DNA from: an uncultured Clostridium sp.
Lineage (GTDB): Bacteria; Bacillota; Clostridia; TANB77; CAG-508
Length of the DNA: 64,000 nucleotides
NCBI GenBank assembly: GCA_947653235.1
Contig: CANTGH010000001.1
Span: 1-64,000, forward strand
Reading direction: 5' to 3'
In this document: in pieces, positions 1-7,841 of the stretch
Numbering within the stretch: position 1 is the first letter of the stretch
Layout: every line of letters starts with the position of its first letter
Notes under the pieces: model-generated
The model's database searches: none
What the model saw: only the letters and a program-made list of their open reading frames with translations
What the model was told of the DNA's origin: nothing
Made by a program: the position numbers and the translations under genes

Positions 1-118
1 TTTTTACAGCATCTATCCTATAGCACACATCATCCAAATCAATTATTTTAATAATGTTTTCTTTATATCTCTTTTGGGCTTACCACTCTTCTTGCTTCTT
101 TACCATTTCAATCAACAT
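1..118 (-). pseudogene. partial small element gene with an in-frame TAA
   Basis: An ATG at 118 has an ideal Shine-Dalgarno sequence (AAGGAGG, 127-133). It encodes twelve residues ending in KKQEEW, followed by TAA at 80-82. The same frame then stays open to the window edge and reads plausible protein (starting AQKRYKEN). This looks like a small gene broken by one nonsense codon, or a very short peptide followed by unrelated sequence. The start overlaps nothing and lies just downstream of the next gene. No family is recognised. Confidence 0.35.
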
Positions 119-121
119 CTT

Positions 122-463
122 TCATGCCTCCTTACAAACCTTTAAAATCTTATCTACAAAACCCTTAAGCTCTTCATAATCCACATCCAAATCCTTCACA
201 CTTTTCACCTTATATACAATCCTGGCAAGTGTGCCTATTGCATTCGACATCAAATATTCTGCTCGTATCGGTGTATCCTTTACAATCAACTCATGATTGA
301 AATTTAAAAACTCCCAACGATCTATATAATCAAACTTCTTAAATTCCCCTTCATACTCTCTTTTAACTTTCTTCCATGTACTTTCCTTTTTCGGTTTTTG
401 TATTTCTGCCAATAATTCCTTTTTCAATTGTTCTTTTAATTCTCTTATTTCATTTTCACTCAT
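122..463 (-). CDS. hypothetical mobile-element protein, 113 aa
   Basis: The start is the internal ATG at 463 (MSENEIRE), because AAGGAG lies about 11 bases upstream; the longer frame to 520 has no ribosome binding site. The N-terminus is a charged amphipathic helix (residues 1-35) likely to form a coiled coil. The rest is lysine/glutamate-rich and probably helical, with no signal peptide or membrane segment. It sits in the integrated element with other small minus-strand genes. I do not recognise a family; a replication or mobilisation accessory role is only a guess from position. Confidence 0.6.
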   Translation of the reverse strand: MSENEIRELKEQLKKELLAEIQKPKKESTWKKVKREYEGEFKKFDYIDRWEFLNFNHELIVKDTPIRAEYLMSNAIGTLARIVYKVKSVKDLDVDYEELKGFVDKILKVCKEA

Positions 464-621
464 AAAAAATAACACGCTCCTTTTCCAAAAAATCTTTAAC
501 AAACCTCTTGAAAAATTCACGTGTTTCCTATATAATTATATATAGGAACACTTTTTCAAGTGGTTTCAGTGCTACTTATGAACTGTCTAAGTTTACCAGA
601 CACAGCAGTTCTTAAGTAGTT

Positions 622-798
622 TTATTTTGCTTTTTTAATTATTAATTCTCCTGTTTCTTCATTAAATATTGAATCAACTTCCCTTTCTTCTTCTGACAAT
701 CCCATTTTTTTAAACCATTCTAATGGTATAGGATATCTTGGATTTAATGTCCCATTTCCATTCTTATTAAGAACTATTTTCAACTTCTTTTCCTCCAT
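622..798 (-). CDS. small AbrB/MazE-like protein, 58 aa
   Basis: The ATG at 798 (MEEKKLKI) is preceded by GGGGAGGA at good spacing, so it is preferred over the in-frame ATG at 828. The fold pattern is a short beta-rich domain: KLKIVLNKNGNG, then IPLEWFKKMGL, then a C-terminal strand pair ending GELIIKKAK. This resembles swapped-hairpin AbrB/MazE DNA-binding domains found as small regulators or antitoxins in mobile elements. No toxin partner is next to it, so I infer a small transcription regulator. Confidence 0.55.
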   Translation of the reverse strand: MEEKKLKIVLNKNGNGTLNPRYPIPLEWFKKMGLSEEEREVDSIFNEETGELIIKKAK

Positions 799-875
799 TT
801 TAAAGTTCCTCCCCTCTAATCTTGACAAATCGTACGTTTATAATGTATAATTGATTAGAGGGGAGTGGGGGATTT

Positions 876-1019
876 TTAATCTCCCCTATCTTCTAAGCCT
901 TCGTAGATTAGTCTGTGTTGTTCTTCAACATGACGTCTTCTACGTTCAAGCTCTTTGTCTGATTGGTAGTCGCGAAGAGCTTGTTTTATTTTGCCTAGAA
1001 GTGATTTTCTCTTTTTCAT
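876..1019 (-). CDS. small charged protein, 47 aa
   Basis: A short frame with a very strong Shine-Dalgarno (GGAGGTGATGACTT just before ATG 1019). The product starts MKKRKSLLGKIKQALRDYQ and is rich in Arg, Lys and Glu, with a predicted helix through the middle (residues 15-40). It is cytoplasmic by composition. The ribosome binding site and coherent frame argue that it is real although short. It belongs to the element's minus-strand gene series. The function is unknown. Confidence 0.55.
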   Translation of the reverse strand: MKKRKSLLGKIKQALRDYQSDKELERRRRHVEEQHRLIYEGLEDRGD

Positions 1020-1228
1020 AAGTCATCACCTCCCTTCGTTGTCATTATATTATCATAGCGTACGCTAATTGTCAAGAGTATTTTCAAATATTTTTTAAAA
1101 GTTTTTAATGTCTTGATAATACTACACTTCGTCTGATAAACTATTCAATTTTCAATGTACCATTTGACAATTTTTTTACTTTATGCTAATATAAAATTAT
1201 ATTTGATATTTTTATCATTGTATTGAAT

Positions 1229-1402
1229 CTATACATTAACTTTCTCAGGGTAGATGTATAGATTTTTTCTTTGCTTAACTTTATCCTCCAAAAACCTTCG
1301 ACCTTCTGTTTTTACTTCTTCTTTTGATTTCTTCATGCAATATAAAATCATTTTTCTTATATCTTCACTTGCAAAATGTTTTTCTAATTCTTCTAACATC
1401 AT
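1229..1402 (-). CDS. hypothetical element protein, 57 aa
   Basis: The start is one of two adjacent ATGs (1402 or 1399), preceded by ATAGGAGGAAAAAG. The product begins MMLEELEKHFASEDIRKMIL and is a small, mostly helical, soluble, charged protein. It is the first of three consecutive short genes with clear ribosome binding sites. I do not recognise it. The region 1020-1228 upstream of the previous gene holds no frame or clear signal. Confidence 0.5.
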   Translation of the reverse strand: MMLEELEKHFASEDIRKMILYCMKKSKEEVKTEGRRFLEDKVKQRKNLYIYPEKVNV

Positions 1403-1412
1403 CTTTTTCCTC

Positions 1413-1526
1413 CTATCCCAATAATCTTTCTAAAAATATCATTGTATACCAGCCACACATTGTGCATCCTGCTATAAATGCTATTACATCTGTTATATTT
1501 TTCTTTAGTCTTCTTTTAGTTTTCAT
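1413..1526 (-). CDS. single-pass membrane miniprotein, 37 aa
   Basis: The ATG at 1526 (MKTKRRLKKNITDVIAF) follows AAAAAGGAGGAACG. The protein is a basic N-terminus (residues 1-9) followed by one hydrophobic helix (about 11-33), so N-in orientation is likely. It shares the basic start and a TDVI motif with the 34-residue protein encoded immediately upstream, which suggests a duplicated pair. Such miniproteins are common in conjugative and prophage elements; no role can be assigned. Confidence 0.5.
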   Translation of the reverse strand: MKTKRRLKKNITDVIAFIAGCTMCGWYTMIFLERLLG

Positions 1527-1543
1527 CTTTCGTTCCTCCTTTT

Positions 1544-1648
1544 TTACCACCATACAGCAAACATTGTGGCAAATGCGATGCTGATTGCTATACAACTTAT
1601 TACATCTGTTACACCTTGCCAGTAAGCTTTCTTTCGTCTTCGTTTCAT
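1544..1648 (-). CDS. single-pass membrane miniprotein, 34 aa
   Basis: The ATG at 1648 (MKRRRKKAYWQGVTDVIS) follows GAGGGATAAGT. A strongly basic N-terminus precedes one hydrophobic helix ending in two tryptophans. It looks like a paralogue of the neighbouring 37-residue protein: same layout and shared TDVI motif at the start of the helix. Both are translated in the same direction with 17 bases between them. The function is unknown. Confidence 0.5.
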   Translation of the reverse strand: MKRRRKKAYWQGVTDVISCIAISIAFATMFAVWW

Positions 1649-1658
1649 ACTTATCCCT

Positions 1659-1901
1659 CTATCTAAACTTTTGTATTTGATATACTTTATCTTTTCTTAA
1701 TGTTTGAGTATCATTAAGTACCATTCGTCGTTTCTCAGCATAATAACGATCATAATCTTCTGCAAAAACATAATATGCTCTGCCACGTATTTCATGTGGC
1801 AATCGTTTTGCAATATCATAAGCTCTATCTCGCCCACAATTTTCCAGTTGTCTTATTTCATTTATACCATAATAGCGAGGTTTTACTTTTAAATCTTCCA
1901 T
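1659..1901 (-). CDS. excisionase-like DNA-binding protein, 80 aa
   Basis: The frame starts at ATG 1901 behind GGGGGGAAGAA. It encodes a small basic protein with a winged-helix-like beginning (YYGINEIRQL), a helix, and a hydrophobic strand (RAYYVFAEDYDRYYAEKRR), the layout of small excisionase or MerR-like factors. In an integrated element this is the expected partner of the tyrosine integrase at 3455-4756. The assignment rests on size, layout and context, not on a firm family match. Arginine is encoded here by CGA as well as AGA. Confidence 0.55.
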   Translation of the reverse strand: MEDLKVKPRYYGINEIRQLENCGRDRAYDIAKRLPHEIRGRAYYVFAEDYDRYYAEKRRMVLNDTQTLRKDKVYQIQKFR

Positions 1902-1950
1902 TTTCTTCCCCCCTTCCTATCTTTTTATTTGATATTCAGCTTTTTTACCT

Positions 1951-2082
1951 TTAACCTTCAGTCATATTCCACAAAGCCTGTACAATAATTGAGTTAATAC
2001 TCACTCCTCGTTGCTCTGAAATTGCTCTTAATTTTTCTTTCAACTCTGTTGGCAACCTAATCTGTAAAACTTCCTTTTTCAT
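1951..2082 (-). CDS. Arc/CopG-type ribbon-helix-helix regulator, 43 aa
   Basis: The ATG at 2082 follows GGAGGTGCGAA. The product begins MKKEVLQIRLPTELKEKLRA and continues through a second helix (SINSIIVQAL), the classic ribbon-helix-helix pattern: a beta strand with alternating LQIRLP residues, helix A, a turn and helix B. Such proteins bind operators as dimers and act as small repressors or antitoxins. The palindrome at 2193-2207 upstream of this gene is a candidate operator. Confidence 0.65.
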   Translation of the reverse strand: MKKEVLQIRLPTELKEKLRAISEQRGVSINSIIVQALWNMTEG

Positions 2083-2192
2083 TTCGCACCTCCATTCATT
2101 ATGATGTTATTTTAATACATATTGTTTTTAGTACAAAAACGAAGTTTTTAGTGTCAAGTGTTTTTTGAAAAAAATTTTCATTTTTTCTTTTC

Positions 2193-2207
2193 GTGATTTA
2201 AAATCAC
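2193..2207. promoter_or_regulatory. 15-bp palindromic operator candidate
   Basis: GTGATTT-A-AAATCAC is a perfect inverted repeat in the 150-base gap between the RHH gene and the XRE gene. A further GTGATTTT half-site lies at about 2226. The half-site GTGAT also appears in the inverted repeat at 2450-2477, suggesting one regulator acts on both sites. Confidence 0.5.
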
Positions 2208-2233
2208 ATTGATTGTCAAAAAAATATGTGATT

Positions 2234-2434
2234 TTAACTGTCCCTTTGATTTGAAAAAATATCATCTTTAGAATATCCTAATATTTCTTTAATCTTTAAT
2301 GCATTTTTCATTGAAGGACTAAAATATCCTAATTCATATCCTGAGTATGTACTTCTCTCAACTCCTATCTTTTGAGCCATTTCTTCCTGTGAAAGTTTTT
2401 TAGCTTTTCTTCTTGCTATAAGATTTTTTCTCAT
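2234..2434 (-). CDS. XRE-family helix-turn-helix regulator, 66 aa
   Basis: A small lambda-repressor-type HTH protein. The HTH spans about residues 12-45 (KKLSQEEMAQKIGVERSTYS), followed by helix five up to residue 60. It consists of the DNA-binding domain only. It is transcribed divergently from the larger XRE repressor at 2583, with the inverted repeat 2450-2477 between them. This is the Cro-like arm of a phage/ICE-style genetic switch. Confidence 0.8.
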   Translation of the reverse strand: MRKNLIARRKAKKLSQEEMAQKIGVERSTYSGYELGYFSPSMKNALKIKEILGYSKDDIFSNQRDS

Positions 2435-2449
2435 TTTTTCGCCTCCTCT

Positions 2450-2477
2450 CTTGTGATTAAAGCAATATTATCACAAG
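2450..2477. promoter_or_regulatory. inverted-repeat operator between divergent XRE genes
   Basis: CTTGTGAT and ATCACAAG are 8-bp arms separated by 12 bases, placed in the divergent intergenic region of the two XRE regulators. The GTGAT core matches the palindrome at 2193-2207. Confidence 0.6.
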
Positions 2478-2532
2478 TGAGTTTTACTGTCAATAGTTTT
2501 TTAAAACTTTTTTTATTTTTTTAATAAAATGT

Positions 2533-2561
2533 TTGCAAAACTGTCAAAGATATGTTATGAT
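2533..2561 (+). promoter_or_regulatory. sigma-A-type promoter of the repressor gene
   Basis: TTGCAA at 2533-2538, a 17-base spacer and TATGAT at 2556-2561, 22 bases before the ATG of the repressor. It is close to consensus in both boxes and spacing. Confidence 0.6.
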
Positions 2562-2582
2562 ATTATAGAAAGGAAAAGGGAA

Positions 2583-2945
2583 ATGGAATTTTCAAAAAGA
2601 TTAAAAAATTTACGAACTGAGAAAAATATCTCCCAAGAAGAATTAGCCAAACTATTAAATGTTTCTAGAACTTCTGTTACTAATTATGAATTAGGTAGAA
2701 ATGAAGCTTCTGCTCAAGTATTAAACAAACTTTCTGAAATATTTAATTGTAGCATAGATTATCTTCTTGGAAAATCTGATATACGAAATCCTGAAAAGGA
2801 AATTAATTTCGATCCTGATAAACTGTATCTTGGATTGTCTGCAAAGGATTATAAAAATATTACTGATACTCAAATGAAACAAATTGAAGAATTGGTAAAA
2901 GTACTTTTAAAGGATAATTTGAAAAAAAATAATGATGAAAAATAA
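2583..2945 (+). CDS. XRE-family repressor, 120 aa
   Basis: The start is ATG 2583 (MEFSKRLKNL), since GAAAGGAAAAGGG precedes it; the frame open from 2529 overlaps the promoter. The N-terminal HTH covers about residues 5-60 (KNISQEELAKLLNVSRTSVT). The C-terminal part (residues 70-120) is charged and helical. The gene overlaps the ImmA-like gene by 14 bases. Repressor plus ImmA-type metallopeptidase is the established switch of ICEBs1-like elements, in which the peptidase cleaves the repressor after an inducing signal. Confidence 0.85.
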   Translation: MEFSKRLKNLRTEKNISQEELAKLLNVSRTSVTNYELGRNEASAQVLNKLSEIFNCSIDYLLGKSDIRNPEKEINFDPDKLYLGLSAKDYKNITDTQMKQIEELVKVLLKDNLKKNNDEK

Positions 2946-3383
2946 AACTTTAAGGAGTTTAACAATGACATTAAATAGGCTGTATGATATAGCAAACAAG
3001 GAACATATAACTATATGCGAATGGCATATAGAAGATTGTGACGGCATTTACTTAAACTATGACAAAATAAATGCCATTGCTTTAAATTACGATAAATTAG
3101 GCACATATATCGATGAAAAATGTACCCTAGCACATGAATTACGGTCATTATTATATGGATGCTTCCTATTCCCTATATGTTGACCAAAATTATATTAACA
3201 AACAAGAATATCGTGCAAAAAAATGGTCTTATCATGTATTAGTTCCCTTTAAAGATTTGAAATCAGCTATCTTAAAGCGGAATCAACGAAATACATCAAC
3301 TAGCCGATTATTTTGAAGTTACCTATGAATACATGCAAGATGCAATCCAATTCTATCAATCAAAATATGGATTGATTTACTAA
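2932..3383 (+). CDS. ImmA/IrrE-type metallopeptidase, two CGG +1 shifts
   Basis: Three overlapping frames join into one 149-residue protein if the C of two CGG codons is skipped (3142 and 3278): 70 residues, then 45, then 34, ending at TAA 3381-3383. The first join restores the zinc motif HELGH; the zero frame reads HELRS. The second join gives LKGINEIHQLADYFEVTYEY, which looks like a normal ImmA C-terminal helix region. Known family role: cleavage of the neighbouring XRE repressor to induce the element. It overlaps the repressor gene, so translation is probably coupled. Two independent indels of the same kind in one 450-bp gene make sequencing error unlikely. Confidence 0.8.
3142..3144 (+). 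other. CGG +1 recoding site 1 (ImmA HELGH)
   Basis: TTA-CGG-T: skipping C3142 gives TTA-GGT-CAT, i.e. L-G-H of the HELGH zinc-binding motif. The zero frame ends at TGA about 13 codons later. Confidence 0.8.
3278..3280 (+). other. CGG +1 recoding site 2 (ImmA C-terminus)
   Basis: AAG-CGG-A: skipping C3278 gives AAG-GGA-ATC (K-G-I) and opens the frame to the natural stop at 3381. It is 45 codons downstream of site 1 in the shifted frame. Confidence 0.75.
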
Positions 3384-3454
3384 AGAAAAGTAGCCAAAAA
3401 AGCTACTTATATTTTTAAACAATACAACGAACAAATTTTTGAAGGAGGTTCTAT

Positions 3455-4756
3455 ATGAAAGCTGGAATCAGAACAAACTCACTAAAGAAAGGCTCATCTT
3501 ACACCGTCTTTATCGATTATGGAATTGTAAACAGTCATCGAAAAAGAGAACCTTTAGAAACGTTCTCCAAAAAAGGAGACGCTGAAAAATATAAAAACAA
3601 AGTACAATCACAAATCGATAACAACACTTTCATCAATATACCAGATATTACATTCTCAGAAGCTATCGATGAATGGATGGAAAACTATGTTTCCAATAAT
3701 TGTGAAGTAAATACTGCTGCAAGTTATAAAACAATAAATGAAAAATATTTAAAGCCTCTTCTCGGACATATCCCCTTAAAAATAATTGGTGGTGTATCTG
3801 GTATTGACCTAATCAATAATTACTATAAATATTTAAGATTTGAACTTGATGGCAAAACAGATACAAAAACCAAAAAGCATTTTAAAAACTTGTCTTATTC
3901 ATCCATTAAGCACCACAAGGCTCAAATCTCTGGCATCCTTACCTATTTTGTAAATAATAAAAAATTACAATCCAACATATGTATCAATACAACCATTCCT
4001 AAAAATGAAAATGAAAAAATGTTAGATACAATTATTTGTGACATTGATAACATTGAAGACGATATTGATGATTTTGAAGATGAAAACTTTATTACACCAG
4101 AGCAAGCTATTACAATATTAAATTTATTCATGAACACATCCATGATGCTCCCTGTTGCTTTTGCAATATTTATTGGATTACGAAGAAGTGAAACATGTGC
4201 TATTCTGAAAAACAAATTAAATAAAGAGCAATGCACACTCACCATCAATGCTACAAGAGTAAGATGCGGTAGCGGAAGTATTTACAAAAAAAGAAATAAA
4301 AACAAAACATCTTCTCGTCAATTATATCTACCCAAAATACTAATGGATATTATTGAACTAGATGAACAACGACAGAAAAAAAATAAATTGCTCTTTGCAA
4401 ATGATTATATTGATTCCAACTTTTTATGTGTTAATGACAAAGGAGAACCATTAAATGTAGATTATATCAGTCATAAATTCAAATCCGTCTTCGACAAATT
4501 TATCGAAAAGGAAAATAAAAAAGCACTAAAAGAAAACAAGGAATTTAAATTTCCTTACATAACCTATCATAAGCTACGACATTTAAACATCACAGCCTTA
4601 TTAAAAAACGGAGCCGAACTAATCGATGTAAAAGACAATGCTGGTCACTCTAATATCAATACAACCTTGCATTATACACACCAATATACTCAAAATAAAC
4701 AACAATTAGCTCAAAAAATTGATGAAGTATTTGCACCATATATAAAATTAAATTAA
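3455..4756 (+). CDS. int: tyrosine recombinase / integrase, 433 aa
   Basis: Starts at ATG 3455 behind AAGGAGG. Layout: an N-terminal arm-binding domain (residues 1-60, KAGIRTNSLKKGSSYTVF), a SAM-like core-binding domain (about 65-190), and a catalytic domain (about 215-430). Catalytic residues are visible: the first Arg in FIGLRRSE, the HKLRH box, the His of AGHSN, and Tyr in TTLHYTH. It integrates and excises the element by site-specific recombination, usually into a tRNA 3' end. The tRNA-Tyr 3' end lies 118 bases downstream, which fits. The gene contains no in-frame CGG. An acidic linker (about residues 190-215, rich in D/E/I) is unusual. Confidence 0.93.
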   Translation: MKAGIRTNSLKKGSSYTVFIDYGIVNSHRKREPLETFSKKGDAEKYKNKVQSQIDNNTFINIPDITFSEAIDEWMENYVSNNCEVNTAASYKTINEKYLKPLLGHIPLKIIGGVSGIDLINNYYKYLRFELDGKTDTKTKKHFKNLSYSSIKHHKAQISGILTYFVNNKKLQSNICINTTIPKNENEKMLDTIICDIDNIEDDIDDFEDENFITPEQAITILNLFMNTSMMLPVAFAIFIGLRRSETCAILKNKLNKEQCTLTINATRVRCGSGSIYKKRNKNKTSSRQLYLPKILMDIIELDEQRQKKNKLLFANDYIDSNFLCVNDKGEPLNVDYISHKFKSVFDKFIEKENKKALKENKEFKFPYITYHKLRHLNITALLKNGAELIDVKDNAGHSNINTTLHYTHQYTQNKQQLAQKIDEVFAPYIKLN

Positions 4757-4835
4757 AAAGTATTTCCTATACTTTTCTATTTTTTACAGTTAGTTTGGAC
4801 AAGTTTTGGACAAGTTTGCTATTTTATATAATATT

Positions 4836-4870
4836 AAAAGCGAGTTTTACTTCTTAAAACTCGCTTTTTT
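4836..4870 (+). terminator. rho-independent terminator after int
   Basis: AAAAGCGAGTTTT and AAAACTCGCTTTTTT form a strong stem ending in a T run, 80 bases after the integrase stop. Confidence 0.75.
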
Positions 4871-4873
4871 CAA

Positions 4874-4959
4874 TGGTGGGCAGGGTTGGATTCGAACCAA
4901 CGTAGACTCTCGTCGCCAGATTTACAGTCTGGTGCCATTAACCACTCGACCACCTACCC
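4874..4959 (-). tRNA. tRNA-Tyr (GTA)
   Basis: A class II tRNA with a long variable arm. The acceptor stem GGGTAGG pairs with CCTGCCC, CCA is encoded at 4874-4876, the anticodon loop reads CTGTAAA (GTA), and the T loop is GTTCGAATC. Its 3' end faces the integrase, making it the likely attachment site of the element. Confidence 0.95.
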
Positions 4960-5004
4960 ATATATTTAGTTGTAACACTTGTGCCAAAATTTAAGAATAA
5001 ATTT

Positions 5005-5081
5005 TGGTGCACCATCAAGGATTCGAACCTTGGACCCACCGGTTATGAGCCGGTTGCTCTGACCAACTGAGCTAATGGTGC
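5005..5081 (-). tRNA. tRNA with CAT anticodon (Met, elongator type)
   Basis: A cloverleaf starting GCACCATTAGCTCAG with acceptor partner ATGGTGC, encoded CCA, anticodon loop CTCATAA and T arm GGTTCGAATCC. The first base pair G-C argues against initiator Met. An Ile2 tRNA with lysidine-modified CAT cannot be excluded. Confidence 0.9.
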
Positions 5082-5158
5082 GTTTCCTTAACGCAAGATT
5101 TATTATAAACTATTCAGTTTAAGATGTCAATAGCAAAATGTAATTTTTTTGCCTTTTT

Positions 5159-5731
5159 CTAAAATTCGTTAAGCATTTTTTCATAAATTTTTTCAAATTC
5201 ATTAAAAAATTTTACAAGTATCCTTTCTCGAGAAAATTCTTTACCTGTTATAATTTTTAAAGAAGTAGCAATTTCAGACAAATTTCCAGGAAATTTATCT
5301 TGATTGACATTCATTCCAATTCCAATATATATTTTTCTAACAATTTCTCCCTTGCAGACAGTTTGTGTTAAAATTCCTGCTACTTTTTTCCCTTGATAGA
5401 AAATATCATTGGGTAGTTTTATTTCAAATTGCTGATTCGATATATATTTTAATGTTTTAATAAGACATTCTGCTGTTTGTATAGTAATCGTTTCCATTTT
5501 CTCTAACTTGCAATTCGGTCGCAAAACAAAAGATACAGCAATATTATCTCCATTTCCTGTGTACCATTTTCTCTCATGCGTCCCCACTCCTGCAATTTGT
5601 TTATCTGTAATTACTACTGTACCGTTTTCTGGTTGTTTTAATGACTTTATTTTTTTTTGCGTTGAATCAAGGGTCGGAAAAAAAATTATATTCTTACCTA
5701 AAAAATCCGTTTTTAGTCCTTTTAATTCCAT
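5159..5731 (-). CDS. birA: biotin--protein ligase, short form, 190 aa
   Basis: Transfers biotin via biotinyl-AMP to the biotin carboxyl carrier domain in the cytoplasm. Motifs: the biotin-loop equivalent AGVGTHERKWY (residues 47-57, a variant of the usual GRGR loop), KLPNDIFYQGKKVAGIL, and IGIGMNVNQ. There is no N-terminal HTH, so it is a non-regulatory ligase. The small C-terminal SH3-like domain seems missing or very short (family usual 230-330 aa). It follows the debranching-enzyme gene by 63 bases on the same strand. The catalytic core is clear; the short length is the oddity. Confidence 0.85.
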   Translation of the reverse strand: MELKGLKTDFLGKNIIFFPTLDSTQKKIKSLKQPENGTVVITDKQIAGVGTHERKWYTGNGDNIAVSFVLRPNCKLEKMETITIQTAECLIKTLKYISNQQFEIKLPNDIFYQGKKVAGILTQTVCKGEIVRKIYIGIGMNVNQDKFPGNLSEIATSLKIITGKEFSRERILVKFFNEFEKIYEKMLNEF

Positions 5732-5794
5732 AACTTTTACATCCTTTTTTCGTATTTTTTTACAGGCAAAAGAGGAAAAATCCTCTTTTGACAG

Positions 5795-7829
5795 TTATAT
5801 TTCCATTTTAGTTACAATTTTTAATATCTCCGATACACTCCAAGCTTGTGCACAAGTGCCACCTGGTTTGTATGGTGATTGTGAATCATAGACTTCTGAT
5901 ATATTTCCCACGCATTGTCCATCATATAATTCTTTTTGGAACGTATTTTTGATATTTTCTACCAATTTTTCTTTTTCTATCATATATTTTTCTTTCTCAA
6001 TTCTATCTTTTTCACTCTCAATAATATTCTCCAGTGCATCTGCATAAAGTCCTAGTAGCCACACCCAGCTAATTCCTTGATGATAACTCCTATCACGTTT
6101 ATTACTATCTCCACTATATTCTGGAATATAGCCATTTTCTTCTTTGGCTAAAGTACGTAAACCATATTTGGTCAACAATTTCTTTTTGACTGTTTCAAAA
6201 ATTATTTTTCCGTTTCTCAGAAGCAGGCACAATAACAGGATAGGTTGTTGCTATACTAAATAATTGATTTGGTCTTATTTTATCATCCCCTAAAACATCA
6301 TACAATGACTTTTTGGAAGGATTATAGAATTTTTCTTCAAAAACTTTTTTATGTTTTTTAGCCCTAGTTTTGTAAGAATCGGCAATTTCTTTTTCATCAA
6401 ATTTTTTAGCAAAAAATTCCAATGTTTTTAGACTATTATACCATAAACTATTTAATTCAACCACTTTTCCATTTCTTGGTGTAACAACATAATCACCAAT
6501 TTTGGCATCCATCCAAGTATTTTGTGTATGAGGAGTACCTGCCATTAGGAGACCATCTTCATCTAGATGAATGTTGTTGTTGTCTAAATCAATACCTTTC
6601 GAATAATTTTCAATAATTTCTTTCATTTTAGGATACAGATTTTGTTTGATAAAATCGTAATCTTTTGTATATTTCACAAATTTATTGATTTGTTCCAATA
6701 ATAATAAAGAACTATCTGCACTGTTGTATAATGGTTTTCCATCTGTTTCAGAATAACCATTTGGCACTAACCCATCTTTGATATCGTGTGTTAATGTCAG
6801 TAAAACTTGTTTGGCAATTTCATATCGTTTGGTAATTAGTAATAAGCCCTCAAAAGAAATACAAGTATCTCTTCCCCAATCTAAAAACCACGGAAAACCT
6901 GCTAAAATTGAATAAGTTGAAAATTCTGGACGTTTGATAATAAAGGAATCAGTTGCTATTATTAAATCTTTTAGAAAAGCATTTTTATCTTTTTCTTTTT
7001 TATCTAAATTCGATTTAGTACTCACTAATTTAGTTGCTTTTATAATTTGCTCTACTCTTTCTGATTCTTGTTTTAATACATCACTTGGATTTATGGTTTC
7101 TAGATTTTCATCAAGAGAAACCACAACATTGATTTCTTTTTTCTTTTTTGCCTCAATCATTATTTCATATCTGCCTGGAACACACAAGTTTTCTTCTGGA
7201 AAAAAACCTCTTTCTTCTTCTTTTAGATAATACATATTTCGAAATACATCATCATCGTGTTTGATATAATTAGCTTGTTCACATTTCATAAAAATCGGTT
7301 GATGCTCGTCTATTTCGATTTTTACCTTATCTTGTATATGTTGATTAACTTTAAATTCATGATGCGATGTCATCCCATGAAAATCTCTAAAATTTAGAAT
7401 AGGAGCTATTGTCATTTTGATTTCTGAGGCATTATCATTTTTTATTGTATATTGAATAACAACCGTATTTTTCCCATAAACCATACAAATTTTTTTGGTA
7501 ATTTTGACATTAGCTACTTTATAAATAAATTCTGGATAAGCCTCTTTTTGAAAACTTTTTTGGTGTTTATAACCTTCTGAAATATAATTGGGACAAATGT
7601 TAGTATACAAATCAAACCTTTGATTTTCAAGTGTAATACTCTCATCCAATTTCGACAAAATTAAATGTCTTTTCGCTGGTGGCTTTAACGGTGCTATTAA
7701 CAAACCATGATATCTTCTTGTATTGGCTCCCACAATCGTACTCGATGCATAACCACCAATTCCATTGCTAATGAGCCATTCTTTTTCAATTGCTTTTTTT
7801 AAATCCAATTGTTTTTTGGTTAATTTCAT
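5795..7829 (-). CDS. glycogen debranching enzyme (GH133), CGG +1 shift
   Basis: Predicted amylo-alpha-1,6-glucosidase, removing alpha-1,6 branches in glycogen breakdown. The N-terminal debranching domain starts EWLISNGIGGYASSTIVGAN. The (alpha/alpha)6 catalytic part includes AGFPWFLDWGRDTCISFEG (about residues 310-330) and GTPHTQNTWMD. The zero frame ends 4 codons after CGG at codon 540. Skipping the C at 6212 joins 539 residues to 138 more (GKIIFETVKKKLLTKYGL...), giving about 677 aa, the normal size for this family. The continuation keeps the family motif YHQGISWVWLLG and the end SPYKPGGTCAQAWSVSEIL, so the gene is not decaying. Confidence 0.88.
6210..6212 (-). other. CGG +1 recoding site 3 (debranching enzyme)
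   Basis: AAA-CGG-A on the minus strand: skipping the C at 6212 turns KRKNNF-stop into K-GGA-AAA-ATA (K-G-K-I) and restores the C-terminal 138 residues. Confidence 0.85.
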
Positions 7830-7841
7830 TTGTACTTTCTC

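Noticed and set aside
4806..4994. 62-codon open frame over the tRNA-Tyr region
   Set aside because: It covers a terminator and a tRNA gene on the other strand; no ribosome binding site.
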